Assembly: GCF_019279795.1 (NCBI RefSeq)
Contig: NC_056733.1
Location: 1,999,179,462-1,999,243,461 of the forward strand
Length of the DNA stretch: 64,000 nucleotides
Direction: 5' to 3'
Origin: Protopterus annectens
Taxonomy: Eukaryota > Chordata > Ceratodontiformes > Protopteridae
Shown piece by piece: positions 33,759 through 46,779 of this stretch (positions within the stretch are counted from its first letter, which is position 1; each line of letters begins with the position of its first letter). The notes under the pieces are model-generated. The model had not been told where the DNA came from, ran no database searches, and saw only the letters and a list, made by a program, of their open reading frames with translations. A program made the translations under genes and the position numbers.

Positions 33759-36700
33759 ATGCTACTCAATGCTAGAAGTCTAAATCTCAAGATGCACTCA
33801 CTCGAGGCACTCCTTAAAATGGAGAACATCGATATCTGTGCAGTGACTGAGACCTGGTTCAAGGCTCCAGAGAGCACCCCTGCACTACCAGGCTATAACT
33901 TGTACCACACTTTTCGGCCATGTAACCTGGACCGAAACACCAATGGCGGAGGTGTGTCCATATTCATTAAGGATATCCACACCTCCAGGCTAGTTGCTCA
34001 GCATAATGCATCCAAGGTTATCCAAGTGCAACTACCTCTGGGCAAAACTGCAATCCAAATTGTAGCTTGCTACAGATCCCCCACCATGCCCCAGGATTCC
34101 CACTCCTGTTTTCTTGATGTACTGGAAAATATTAGGGTTCTACCAAACACCCTAATAATGGGCGACTTCAACTACCCCACCATTAACTGGGAAAACTACT
34201 CGTGTACCATCTCCTTAGCTCAACGCTTTCTGGAATTCATAAACTCCAATGCCATGGATCAACTTATCCACACCCCCACCAGGGTCAACAGTATCCTAGA
34301 CCAAGTCATTACCAACATGCGTGACCAGTGTTCCACACCTGAAGTTAGCTCCTCATTGGTCCGATCCTACCATAAGCTAATTACCCTTGATATCCACATC
34401 CCGCCCCCACCCCTCATTAAGGAAACTATGGTAAAAATTTTCTCCAAAGCCAACTTCATGCTTCTTAAGACAGAAGTGGTGAACTTCATGACACCCATGC
34501 AGATGGACAATACAGTTACAACTGCTGAATCCTACACAAATGCACTCTATAAGCACTTACACGAGTGCATGGATCATGCTATCCCAAACAGAACCAAGAC
34601 GCTATCCTCCAAAAAAGGAAGCCAATCTGGTGGTCTCCTGCCATGAATAAACTGTACAACAGAAGGAAGAAACTGTTGCAAAAAAGAGTAAAATCCCATG
34701 AGTGGAGGAGCTTCCCTGGTCAGCCTCAGTTAGGGTTACCACCTGTCCCTCTTTGTGAGGGACAGTCCCTCTTTGGGCAGTCATGTCCTGTGAAAAAACC
34801 TAAAAAATGGCAAATGTCCTGAGATTTTAGGACAAAAATATTTCTTACGTTTTCTGTAGTAGTTACATAAAACAGTTATTTTGTGTCTATCACACCTAAA
34901 TGTTATATGAAATAGCATAAGCAATTCAAATGCTACAAAAATGAGCTTTTATTTTGGCAAGAACGTGAAGTTCTGTCCTTTGCACTGGCCATGGGTATGT
35001 TTTGTCTTGCAAAATCTCACATTTCATCTACAAAAAATGTCCCACTTTGGGCATCTGAAAAGGTGGCAACCCTAGCCTCAGTAAGAAGCTAAGATCCCTT
35101 ATAAGATCCTCCAAAGCTAGCTACGAAAACAAAATCGCCACTAATTCTAAGGACAACCACAAAGCATTCTATAGCTATGTCAAGAATCTCAATGGCAATA
35201 CCCAGATCTGCTCTGAGTTACAGCACAAAGGCACGAAAATTACAGAACCAACTGATATTGCCAACATCCTGGCAGATAGGTTCAGTGCTAACTTTACCCC
35301 CCTCACCCCTTAAAGGGCCCATATCTATACAGGAATAATGCAGAGTCCCTGTAATCACAACTACGCAGGTAAAAGCTGCACTCTCTAAAGCCAAAAACAC
35401 AGCATCCATGGGACCGGACAACATCCTAGGCTGCGTTTTACACGAACTTCAGAACGAACTGGCTCCCCACTTAAGCACCATGTTCAATAATAGCCTCGCA
35501 TCAAGCTTTGTGCCCACTGAATGGCGCACAGCAACAATTATCCCACTCCACAAAGGGGGAGCCACCACTGATCCTGGGAACTATCGACCTATTAGCCTGA
35601 CGAGCCTGGTCTGCAAGGCCATGGAACGTATCATCATGGAACTCATAAACAAATACATTGGTAACCTCCAAACTCTGGATTCCACCCAGTTTGGTTTTGT
35701 GAAAGGCAGATCATGCCTCCTGAACCTGATTGACTTCTTTGAGGTAGTCACCAAAGCCGTAGATGAGGGTAAGGTGGTTCACACAGCCTATCTTGACCTC
35801 ACCAAGGCTTTCAACATCATCCCGCATTCTGGAATTATAGCTAAACTCACTAAGCTAGGTATAAATCCCTACGTCACAAGATGGGTTGCCAACTGGCTCA
35901 CTGACGGAACCCACACTGTAAAAGTTGCAGACTCCAAATTTGACCTCAAAGCAGTGACAAGTGGAGTACCACAGGGTTCCGTCCTGGGACCTCTCCTGTT
36001 TGGTATCTACTTCTCTGAAGTACAGGCTACCACAGAAGGCCTCTGGCTAATGAAGTTCGCAGATGACTGCAAACTAGGAGCCATAGTCAAGTCCCCAAAT
36101 GATGTGGACATCCTACAGAAGGGCCTCACTGAGACAGATGCCTGGTGTCAGAGCCATGGCCTCAAGCTCAATGCCAAAAAGTGCAGTGTCATCCCCTTTG
36201 ATAAAAACCCCATACCCATGAACTACCACATAAGCAGCAATCTACTTAACACCGAATGTGTGATGAGAGACCTTGGGACTCGGGTGGTCAGTAGTCTCTC
36301 CTTTGATAGTCACATCGCCACAGTAGTCAGGAAGTCCTTCTACGTGGCACACCTCATCATAAAAGGGTTCTCATCCAGGAAAAAAAGAGGTCATTGTTCC
36401 CCTCTACTCGACACTCATTAGACCCAGTATAGAGTACAATGCCCCTTTTGGAATATACCTCACAAGACATCTGCAGCAGCTAGAAAGGCCACAGAAGTAC
36501 CTCACAAAGAGGATTACTGGCCTCAGACAAATGCCCTACACGGACCGCCTCAAAAAACTTCAGCTTTACTCTGTAGCATATCGCCTACTCCGAGATGATC
36601 TCTGCCTAACATATAAAGCTATGTCAAACCCAGAGCTGTTGGACATGCTACACCTAAAGAAATCCCAATCCCTCTGAGCAACACGCTCTAGGGACCTAAA

Positions 36701-36906
36701 CCTTGTCACCACAATAAACAGGACATGCTGGAGGGATAGATTCCTGTCCCAGAGACTTCCCATACTCTGGAACAGGCTACCCATCTATGTCAAGCAAAGT
36801 TCTTCATTAGCACTTTTCAAGAAAAATCTTGATGAGTGAATGGGAAATAGGAAATACACCCCGGGGATCACTTCTGTCTCTCTGCTAGACAGTGGCACAG
36901 GAAAAT
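33759..36906 (+). pseudogene. CR1 copy C ORF2: endonuclease and RT, interrupted by a MITE
   Basis: Opens with MLLNARSLNLKMHSLE. Endonuclease motifs AVTETWF, GGGVSIFIKD and MGDFNYPTINW are kept, while SDHKL has become SYHKL, a change of the catalytic Asp. A frameshift near 34600 precedes the inserted MITE. RT (35408-36421) keeps YRPISLTSLVCKAMERI, LDLTKAFNIIPH, GVPQGSVLG and an intact FADDCKLG near 36057. A frameshift in the A-run at 36382 displaces the thumb and C-terminus, which run to about 36906. Confidence 0.85.
34731..35074. mobile_element. hAT-like MITE with perfect 8-bp target duplication
   Basis: A 344-bp insert that starts TAGGGTTACCACC and ends GGTGGCAACCCTA, inverted repeats with one mismatch over 13 bp. 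GCCTCAGT flanks it at 34723-34730 and 35075-35082. Removing it restores the CR1 ORF2 linker found in copies A and B. Eight-base target duplications and CAGGG/TAGGG termini are hAT features. There is no transposase frame. Confidence 0.85.
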
Positions 36907-37000
36907 AACTTTCTTGGGTGGTGTAAGCCAGGGAACCTTGTTGGCTAGGCTTACGTAGGCCCTTGGGCCGATAGCCTAGTACCTACCTATGAACCTTTCC

Positions 37001-38465
37001 ATTAACTTGAATTTTCTGAAGGGTATGAAGTCTGAAACTCAAATGCCTGTCACTATTTTCTGATTTCCATCCCCAGTGATTTGACAGTCATTTGCCAGAA
37101 AACCAAAAGTTTATGAGGAATAAACCAAAAATATGAGTCAAAAATCTGGACATTCTACGAAAATCTGGACATTTGAGAGGTATGAATGGGATGTGTGTAT
37201 GTTTCTTAAACCTTTTCCTTAAATGTGCTCCTCTTTTCCTGTGACTTATAAAATACATCTAGAAAAATAAACTTCACAAACCATAGGTGATTCTCATAAC
37301 CTCATATTGACTCTGGCAGATCTGATTTCCCCTGCTGTTGCCTTATCTAGCTGAGAAGTCCCTTTTCTTGAAGCCCACAAGAATTCCTTTGACCACATCA
37401 TTGGGCTGACCCTAACCAAGCATTTGCCCTTGTGTCCAGAAACTTTCTCCACTTCTAGTACTGGCAATAATTCTTCCTGCTGTAGATGGGTAGTTGATAC
37501 TTTAGTATCTTAGAAGCCCAGACATAAGAAACAACTTCTAAGGATAAATGGGCACATTTTTTATTTGGAACACTGCCAGGAGATTATCTCTGTTTTCGTT
37601 ATCAGTTCCACAAATTCTGAATTATCTTGCCCATATTTTGACAAAGACTTGGTTATTCCTCTCTTAAAGTTCACTGGGCTATGGTTTCCAATTTTTATGA
37701 AAGCTTTCACTCTTGTTTTTACCTTTTCAAATGTATGCATCACATGGCTTACCTTAAATCTGGAGCTGGTTAGTACTGTTGTGCATTATGGGATAGCAGG
37801 GGATACTTTCGATCCTGGGAAAGCTTGGTTTACTCAGCAGTCTTAAAGCCTGTGTATCAGTTCTGCAAGTTGCTGAGGAATGGCCTTCTCTTCCAGATCT
37901 ATTATTATACGTGCTTTCCTTCCGTTGAAAGAAGAATGTCAGCACTAAAGGGAACATAGCTATTGCTTTATTACACAGATTTAGTTGATATGCTAAAAGA
38001 CTTTTCAGTTTATAACTTCTGTTTTGAGTTGGAAACTGATAAAATGTCTGGCTTTTTTATTAATTGCACTATGAGGACTGACTGTAGTGTTGCATGAAAT
38101 TGCCACTTTTCTCTGTCAGTTTTGTAATTTGCTTGTCCTGGTAAGCCTCCATATTGTAGCAAATTGTTGTTGAGAAAATGTAATCAGCTGTACCCAGTCT
38201 CCATCCCATTTTGTAGGATCCCCAGGCATTCTGTGGCAAGATGATAGAATATCCCTCCAGCTTGGCCTGAATCACTGTTAGAACTTTTAAATGGACTACT
38301 CACCTTTCATGTGAGGCACCTGAATGGCATCCTCACACCACTGCCTCTCAGTTTGGAAGAGCAGTGGCTCAACCCCATGGATCTTCTGTGTCACAGAGTT
38401 TTTATCATCTTGTCACACAGAGTGGCCCAGCTACCCTGAAAGAGGAATGTGTTTTGTACTGCATG
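37001..38465. other. Unassigned interval
   Basis: Between CR1 copy C and the tandem duplication. Minus-strand frames at 37561-37743 and 37754-37957 and 38069-38275 show no family motif. I see no gene and no clear repeat. Confidence 0.4.
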
Positions 38466-38689
38466 TCTACAGTCCCATTCTTTTGCTTTCTGCCCTAAAC
38501 TCATGACCATGGACAATTATCATATGCTGAGGCTTTTAAAAAAAAAGTTGTTGCCTTGGCCTCCAAGATCAAACGAGACCAGATCTCACTGGGAATTAAA
38601 TGCCACAACACAAACTGATGCATCCACAATCAAGAGTCACCAGGGAAAAATAAATTTCCCTAAACCAAGTAAGCTTTAACACACCAGTA

Positions 38690-39175
38690 ACAATGTACTG
38701 GTGATTGGTGACTCCAGAGTGAGATGCAGATTCTACCCTCACAAGGCTGGACAAAAACAGTGTGACAGTGAGTTGTCTTTCCAATGACAAGATGTTTGAT
38801 GTTTCAAAGTCCCACGAGACAAACGAGTATGACTACAACATGTTGCTGGTCCACATGTGTGTAAATGACTTTGCATTCCCTTAAGGTTTTGTATGCAGAG
38901 ATACCTTTCCAAGCTTTCCATGCATGTAACAAGTGCAGGCAAGGCTCTAGTATACAGCAGAATCCTGCTTTCATCAAGAGTGATGCTGATGTATGTAGAA
39001 AAGATGGTTCATTTTAGCAATTGTATCAGTAACCTTTGTCATTTGAGGGGGGTTCAGTATTTGTCTGCATGGGATGAACTGCATACGCCTACTTGTTTTA
39101 CCAAGAACTGCTTGCACCTCTGATGCCAAGGCTTCTGCTACCTCATACTACATTTTTAGGCTGAGCTTGGCTAAT
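38690..39175 (+). pseudogene. Degenerate CR1 ORF1 esterase relic (unit 1, first)
   Basis: NNVLVIGDSRVR near 38690 is SGNH block I; LVHMCVNDF near 38850 is block III with VND kept; GVQYLSAWDEL and KNCLHL near 39050-39120 match the QYLSAWDDM and DGLHL segments of the intact copies, with the final Asp replaced by Asn or Cys context. Several stops are present. It belongs to an older CR1 subfamily than copies A-D. Confidence 0.65.
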
Positions 39176-40020
39176 TGATCTTCCAACTTGAAAAAAACAC
39201 AACAAACAAAGCACTGGACAATATCAGTGTGCAATTGTTGGTTTTCAAGGAGTGAATGAATATAAGCATAATCTGTGTATCTAATCCTGATACTAATGTT
39301 GTTCAGGGCTGTATAAGAAATACGTTTGAACATATAAACTCAAGAGTTCTGCAAAGGAATAACAAAGAAAGGCTAGCATGTAAGCACTGATGTTTACCTC
39401 TGCATTAACAAAAACAAAGTATTGTAGGTAATAACTGATGTTGGAACATAGTTAACAAAGGTGATTGGAACTGATGCAGTTTGACTGCTTGAAACACTGA
39501 GCTTGTATCACAATTCCATGGCCAGAACTGCCTTTAACTTGACTCCTGAAGTCCAGAAATATTTGACAAGCTCAATTACATAAGTTACATGGAAATGACA
39601 CTAACTGAAAAAGTAGATTTTTTTTTTTGCAGAGGGGTAGGCCTTCTAAATCACCCCCACCCCCAGGTGAGTGGCAAATTCATTCTATGAACTATTCTAT
39701 GCATTATTAGTGATGAGCAGTGAGGGACCAGACTAGATGTTTTTCCAGGAGTATGTGAGATCAAAGCAACCAAAATACACTGATTCAAGCTGTACGATGT
39801 CACTGCTATGCGTGGTAAGTGACTGATACCTCAAGCCAGTATGCTCAAGCAATAGTGATACAAGCAACTGATTGTAAACCTGTAACACTTTAGTAGTAAG
39901 TAATTTCACATTAATACTTGCATTTTACCTGTCGCAATTTTAATGTTTTCCAAAGATCTTTTAAATGCCTTCTTTTCAGGGTTGTATCTTAAAACTCAAA
40001 GTAGATTTTTCCAGATTTTG

Positions 40021-40057
<37 letters not shown>

Positions 40058-40500
40058 AATATTGATAATCTCCTTATTATTTCTGGGGTTTGTAGTAAGC
40101 AGCTAGTAGATGATCTGGATACTTAGCATTGTTCCATAATGCATTATTAGCCAAAGCTGGTCATTTGAATTGGAGGCATTGTTGGTACTCCGGGGTGAGA
40201 TTACCTCAGCTTTTGTTTGCCTATTTGACACTCAGTAAGTCATGTAACCAGACAGTGCATCTGAAAATGCTTCATATAGTTCTGTGATCTGTTGTGGTTG
40301 ATAAACAAAGCAACAAATAAAACTGTAACCAGTTGAGGCTGTAAAGATCTAAGCAATTTATATAGTTATAGTGATGTCTTAAAATCTAGCTACCCTTTGA
40401 GTCAATTACATTAAAGGGTTAACTCCTGGGGCCTTTCCCCTCAAATCAAAATATAATTCAAGATACACTGTGAAGGTTCAGGTTTCAGATGCACACAAAA
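39176..40500. other. Unassigned part of duplicated unit
   Basis: No coding motif recognised. Contains a T-run at 39617-39628, a C-rich patch at 39653-39665 and a (TA)n tract at 40024-40058. Confidence 0.4.
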
Positions 40501-40719
40501 CTTGAAATTAAGAAAGGCATGATCACAATGTGATATGTTCTACTGTTTTTCACTGCCCCTTATGTATCACACAGATACTGTATTGTGCTATACTGTACTG
40601 TAGTGTGGTGTTTTTGCACTGCTTCATTGTCTCTTTATGTATCATACAGTTCCCCATTTTGGATATACCAAAGGTCTTCAAATTCCATAACCTGTCATCT
40701 CTGTCTACCACGGGTCCCC

Positions 40720-42090
40720 ATTCTGTCTCTGCCCCATCTATTGCCAGCTGTCTAGCACTATCCACCCTGATGCAGTGTATAAACTGCCACATTTACTGGC
40801 AACTATGTGCTATTACCACAAAATGAGTTCATATGTGAGAGATGCAGATACAACTGGAGGCAAATCTCTCACACAAACTGGGTATGGCTATCATTATACA
40901 TTGAAAGACAAACATTAAACTTCCTATGTTTAGATGCTACAGAAAGACCTCTTACCTACAAGCATTGTAGGCCTGTGTGGGGCAACCAAACCCCTGAAAC
41001 GCACCAGCACCCTTTCTATACCACATATAGCTTCTTCCACCATAGCCAAGAGTCGTAGTGATGTGGCCAAGCTATTCAGGCTAAATGAGAAGTCCACTTG
41101 CCATGGTAATGTGCTTGTTACAGGCAACTCCATAGTTTGACGACAAATGTACCACTCACAAAGCTAAGCAAAGACTGGGTAACAGTCAGCTGCTTCTGAA
41201 ATTGTAGGAATCATCCTTATCACCAAGGAACTTGTTTCTTCATTGAAAGTATGACTATGACATGGTTATTATCCATGTGGATGTGAATGACTTGTGAGGC
41301 ACTCTTTATGCTATATGAGACACAGTGGAGCTCTCTGAGTATGTCTCAATGGCTGGAAACAAGTTAGCCTTGAGCAGTGTCCTACCATCACATACAGTGA
41401 TGCCACAAATTAAACAAAATATTATTGTCAATAATTGGTTTAGTTATTAGTGTCCTTCTGCGGGGAGCTCAATGTGTATCAGACTGGAGGGAGATGGAAG
41501 GTGGTTCTATCTGTCTTGCCATGGATGGGCTGCACTTATTTCATTAGGACGTTCTCATACTGGCTAATTTTTTTTTTTTTTTTTTTTTAAGGCAGTGTCA
41601 GTTTGCTAATGCTACCAACCTACTAAATACAAATTTAAATCTGATAAATATCAGTGTAGTGCTACTCAGCACTAGGAACCTAAATAAGAAAATTCCCTCC
41701 CTGGAAGCCTTCTTGTTTCAAGAAAATGTGGATATTTGTGTTGTCATTGAAATTTGGCTCCAGAATAGTGACAGCACTCCCTCTTTACATGGTTTCTTTG
41801 CCTACCGCTTAATCTAGGCATTTTCAGAATTAACAAACTCTCCTTTGATTGCCATGTGTTCTCTGTCATTAGAAAGGCCTTTCACCTCACTTATTTGATT
41901 TGTAAGGTCATCTCTGATAAAAAGAGATAATAGTTCCCCTATACTCGTCCCTCTTCAGGCTCATACTAGAATATCATACACCGTTTGGTATGTACTTGTC
42001 TAAATATCTAAACCAGCTTGAAAAACTCCAGTGGATATCCTTCTATATCACTGTTGCAGTATTCATAATATATGGCATCTCCTGCCAAGG
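40720..42090 (+). pseudogene. Internally deleted CR1 relic (unit 1, second)
   Basis: ORF1 remnants: MQCINCHIYW with a C-x2-C pair, VLVTGNSIV (block I, Asp changed to Asn) near 41110, IIHVDVNDL (block III) near 41270 and MDGLHL near 41525. ORF2 start: LLSTRNLNKKIPSLEAFLFQENVDICVVIEIW (split here as two matches to copies A-C) at 41660-41760. This is followed almost at once by a C-terminal RT segment, IVPLYSSLFRLILEY and TPFGMYLSKYLNQLEK, near 41930-42030. Most of endonuclease and RT is deleted. Confidence 0.62.
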
Positions 42091-42627
42091 ATAGGCCTAC
42101 ATCCATCCAGAGCCTTTAACTCTTAGCGTCATACAGATGTATACTCCTCGTGTCAGTGTAGGGCATAAAGATGATATTACGGATGCTCCAGGCTCGGAGC
42201 TTCTTTGCCACCTGACCAAATGCCATAGTTGAATGTCAGTCTGAACACTGTTTGCTTTGCTGATTATACCGAGCCTTTTTCAGGTAAGTACCCACGGGTT
42301 CCTTTTTATATTGTATTTTGAGAGTTCATGTTTTGCAAGAAAGGGCAGTGTCAGTGTGGGAGGTAGATTCCCCATAAGGATCATCATGCCAAGTGTTTGT
42401 TTGGTCTACAGTCCCATTCTTTGCTTTCTGCCCTAAACTCATGACCATGGACAATTATCATATGCTGAGGCTTTTAAAAAAAAAGTTGTTGCCTTGGCCT
42501 CCAAGATCAAACGAGACCAGATCTCACTGGGAATTAAATGCCACAACACAAACTGATGCATCCACAATCAAGAGTCACCAGGGAAAAATAAATTTCCCTA
42601 AACCAAGTAAGCTTTAACACACCAGTA

Positions 42628-43110
42628 ACAATGTACTGGTGATTGGTGACTCCAGAGTGAGATGCAGATTCTACCCTCACAAGGCTGGACAAAAACAGTG
42701 TGACAGTGAGTTGTCTTTCCAATGACAAGATGTTTGATGTTTCAAAGTCCCACGAGACAAACGAGTATGACTACAACATGTTGCTGGTCCACATGTGTGT
42801 AAATGACTTTGCATTCCCTTAAGGTTTTGTATGCAGAGATACCTTTCCAAGCTTTCCATGCATGTAACAAGTGCAGGCAAGGCTCTAGTATACAGCAGAA
42901 TCCTGCTTTCATCAAGAGTGATGCTGATGTATGTAGAAAAGATGGTTCATTTTAGCAATTGTATCAGTAACCTTTGTCATTTGAGGGGGGTTCAGTATTT
43001 GTCTGCATGGGATGAACTGCATACGCCTACTTGTTTTACCAAGAACTGCTTGCACCTCTGATGCCAAGGCTTCTGCTACCTCATACTACATTTTTTAGGC
43101 TGAGCTTGGC
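42628..43110 (+). pseudogene. Degenerate CR1 ORF1 esterase relic (unit 2, first)
   Basis: Duplicate of the relic at 38690-39175 with the same stops and the same altered final block; the shared lesions show that decay preceded duplication. Confidence 0.65.
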
Positions 43111-43955
43111 TAATTGATCTTCCAACTTGAAAAAAACACAACAAACAAAGCACTGGACAATATCAGTGTGCAATTGTTGGTTTTCAAGGAGTGAATGAAT
43201 ATAAGCATAATCTGTGTATCTAATCCTGATACTAATGTTGTTCAGGGCTGTATAAGAAATACGTTTGAACATATAAACTCAAGAGTTCTGCAAAGGAATA
43301 ACAAAGAAAGGCTAGCATGTAAGCACTGATGTTTACCTCTGCATTAACAAAAACAAAGTATTGTAGGTAATAACTGATGTTGGAACATAGTTAACAAAGG
43401 TGATTGGAACTGATGCAGTTTGACTGCTTGAAACACTGAGCTTGTATCACAATTCCATGGCCAGAACTGCCTTTAACTTGACTCCTGAAGTCCAGAAATA
43501 TTTGACAAGCTCAATTACATAAGTTACATGGAAATGACACTAACTGAAAAAGTAGATTTTTTTTGCAGAGGGTAGGCCTTCTAAATCACCCCCACCCCCA
43601 GGTGAGTGGCAAATTCATTCTATGAACTATTCTATGCATTATTAGTGATGAGCAGTGAGGGACCAGACTAGATGTTTTTCCAGGAGTATGTGAGATCAAA
43701 GCAACCAAAATACACTGATTCAAGCTGTACGATGTCACTGCTATGCGTGGTAAGTGACTGATACCTCAAGCCAGTATGCTCAAGCAATAGTGATACAAGC
43801 AACTGATTGTAAACCTGTAACACTTTAGTAGTAAGTAATTTCACATTAATACTTGCATTTTACCTGTCGCAATTTTAATGTTTTCCAAAGATCTTTTAAA
43901 TGCCTTCTTTTCAGGGTTGTATCTTAAAACTCAAAGTAGATTTTTCCAGATTTTG

Positions 43956-43990
<35 letters not shown>

Positions 43991-44440
43991 AATATTGATA
44001 ATCTCCTTATTATTTCTGGGGTTTGTAGTAAGCAGCTAGTAGATGATCTGGATACTTAGCATTGTTCCATAATGCATTATTAGCCAAAGCTGGTCATTTG
44101 AATTGGAGGCATTGTTGGTACTCCGGGGTGAGATTACTTCAGCTTTTGTTTGCCTATTTGACACTCAGTAAGTCATGTAACCAGACAGTGCATCTGAAAA
44201 TGCTTCATATAGTTCTGTGATCTGTTGTGGTTGATAAACAAAGCAACAAATAAAACTGTAACCAGTTGAGGCTGTAAAGATCTAAGCAATTTATATAGTT
44301 ATAGTGATGTCTTAAAATCTAGCTACCCTTTGAGTCAATTACATTAAAGGGTTAACTCCTGGGGCCTTTCCCCTCAAATCAAAATATAATTCAAGATACA
44401 CTGTGAAGGTTCAGGTTTCAGATGCACACAAAACTTGAAA
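43111..44440. other. Unassigned part of duplicated unit 2
   Basis: Counterpart of 39176-40500, including a (TA)n tract at 43959-43989. No coding motif. Confidence 0.4.
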
Positions 44441-44649
44441 TTAAGAAAGGCATGATCACAATGTGATATGTTCTACTGTTTTTCACTGCCCTTATGTATC
44501 ACACAGATACTGTATTGTGCTATACTGTACTGTAGTGTGGTGTTTTTGCACTGCTTCATTGTCTCTTTATGTATCATACAGTTCCCCATTTTGGATATAC
44601 CAAAGGTCTTCAAATTCCATAACCTGTCATCTCTGTCTACCACGGGTCC

Positions 44650-46030
44650 CCATTCTGTCTCTGCCCCATCTATTGCCAGCTGTCTAGCACTATCCACCCT
44701 GATGCAGTGTATAAACTGCCACATTTACTGGCAACTATGTGCTATTACCACAAAATGAGTTCATATGTGAGAGATGCAGATACAACTGGAGGCAAATCTC
44801 TCACACAAACTGGGTATGGCTATCATTATACATTGAAAGACAAACATTAAACTTCCTATGTTTAGATGCTACAGAAAGACCTCTTACCTACAAGCATTGT
44901 AGGCCTGTGTGGGGCAACCAAACCCCTGAAACGCACCAGCACCCTTTCTATACCACATATAGCTTCTTCCACCATAGCCAAGAGTCGTAGTGATGTGGCC
45001 AAGCTATTCAGGCTAAATGAGAAGTCCACTTGCCATGGTAATGTGCTTGTTACAGGCAACTCCATAGTTTGACGCACAAATGTACCACTCACAAAGCTAA
45101 GCAAAGACTGGGTAACAGTCAGCTGCTTCTGAAATTGTAGGAATCATCCTTATCACCAAGGAACTTGTTTCTTCATTGAAAGTATGACTATGACATGGTT
45201 ATTATCCATGTGGATGTGAATGACTTGTGAGGCACTCTTTTATGCTATATGAGACACAGTGGAGCTCTCTGAGTATGTCTCAATGGCTGGAAACAAGTTA
45301 GCCTTGAGCAGTGTCCTACCATCACATACAGTGATGCCACAAATTAAACAAAATATTATTGTCAATAATTGGTTTAGTTATTAGTGTCCTTCTGCGGGGA
45401 GCTCAATGTGTATCAGACTGGAGGGAGATGGAAGGTGGTTCTATCTGTCTTGCCATGGATGGGCTGCACTTATTTCATTAGGACGTTCTCATACTGGCTA
45501 ATTTTTTATACCCGATTAGTTTTTTTTTTTTTTTTTTTTTTAAGGCAGTGTCAGTTTGCTAATGCTACCAACCTACTAAATACAAATTTAAATCTGATAA
45601 ATATCAGTGTAGTGCTACTCAGCACTAGGAACCTAAATAAGAAAATTCCCTCCCTGGAAGCCTTCTTGTTTCAAGAAAATGTGGATATTTGTGTTGTCAT
45701 TGAAATTTGGCTCCAGAATAGTGACAGCACTCCCTCTTTACATGGTTTCTTTGCCTACCGCTTAATCTAGGCATCTTCAGAATTAACAAACTCTCCTTTG
45801 ATTGCCATGTGTTCTCTGTCATTAGAAAGGCCTTTCACCTCACTTATTTGATTTGTAAGGTCATCTCTGATAAAAAGAGATAATAGTTCCCCTATACTCG
45901 TCCCTCTTCAGGCTCATACTAGAATATCATACACCGTTTGGTATGTACTTGTCTAAATATCTAAACCAGCTTGAAAAACTCCAGTGGATATCCTTCTATA
46001 TCACTGTTGCAGTATTCATAATATATGGCA
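44650..46030 (+). pseudogene. Internally deleted CR1 relic (unit 2, second)
   Basis: Duplicate of 40720-42090. The ORF2 start region is open here as part of a 128-codon frame (45384-45770) only because of the altered T-run. Confidence 0.62.
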
Positions 46031-46779
46031 TCTCCTGCCAAGGATAGGCCTACATCCATCCAGAGCCTTTAACTCTTAGCGTCATACAGATGTATACTCC
46101 TCGTGTCAGTGTAGGGCATAAAGATGATATACGGATGCTCCAGGCTCGGAGCTTCTTTGCCACCTGACCAAATGCCATAGTTGAATGTCAGTCTGAACAC
46201 TGTTTGCTTTGCTGATTATACCGAGCCTTTTTCAGGTAAGTACCCCACCGGGGTTCCTTTTTTTATATTGTATTTTGAGAGTTCATGTTTTGCAAGAAAG
46301 GGCAGTGTCAGTGTGGGAGGTAGATTCCCCATAAGGATCATCATGCCAAGTGTTTGTTTGGTCTAGGCAGTTCTCACAATCGCACTCAATGCTCTGTTTG
46401 TTAAGTATTTGTGCCAAAGATTCTTCTCAGCCATCTGTAATCACTTTCCATTTATTATGAGAACCAACATCGCAACTTGTTGGCCCAGGGTACCATAGCT
46501 CAATTCATCTACGCTGACGTACAGCATTGAGGTCTGATTCTGTTGCTGTTCAGCCTCAGCTGGATGTCTCTCTTTAGGTGAATGATACCATACCCCTGAA
46601 GACTGTCCATTGCTGACATTGGTTCCCTCTGCCACTACCCTGTCAGAGACCGGCATGGAACAGACTTCTTGCACATCTTCTAAGGCTTTACAAACATCTG
46701 CAGCAGATGTGGCGTGGGAACTATGTCTGATCATATCTAAGGGTGCCTAGGCGGATTATCCAGATCTTTGGTAAAACGT

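Larger units (their letters stand above)
32250..37000 (+). mobile_element. CR1-type LINE, copy C
   Basis: A near complete copy: 5' UTR (at least from 32250, sharing 32260-32360 with the copy A 5' UTR), three 40-bp repeats, ORF1 from 32750, ORF2 from 33759 and the octamer tail at 37000. A 344-bp hAT-like MITE is inserted at 34731-35074. ORF1 and ORF2 each carry frame breaks. The upstream limit is uncertain; 31715-32250 may belong to it. Confidence 0.87.
38466..42404 (+). repeat. Tandem segmental duplication, unit 1 (3.94 kb)
   Basis: Nearly identical to 42405-46364: both start TCTACAGTCCCATTC or TACAGTCCCATTC and end AAGTGTTTGTTTGGTCTA. Differences seen are mostly homopolymer or microsatellite length changes plus single substitutions (ATTACCTC here, ATTACTTC at 44134). 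The unit holds two degenerate CR1-family relics and a (TA)n tract. A four-base TCTA is shared at the breakpoints. Confidence 0.93.
42405..46364 (+). repeat. Tandem segmental duplication, unit 2 (3.96 kb)
   Basis: Second copy of 38466-42404. It differs by a short insert in the T-run at about 45503-45520 (ATACCCGATTAG between T-runs), a shorter TA tract, one-base indels and few substitutions. The right breakpoint is at GTCTA (46361-46365), after which DIRS-like sequence starts. Confidence 0.93.

Noticed and set aside
38596..38942. Minus-strand frames repeated exactly at 42534-42880
   Set aside because: Exact recurrence comes from the tandem duplication; the esterase motifs are on the plus strand.
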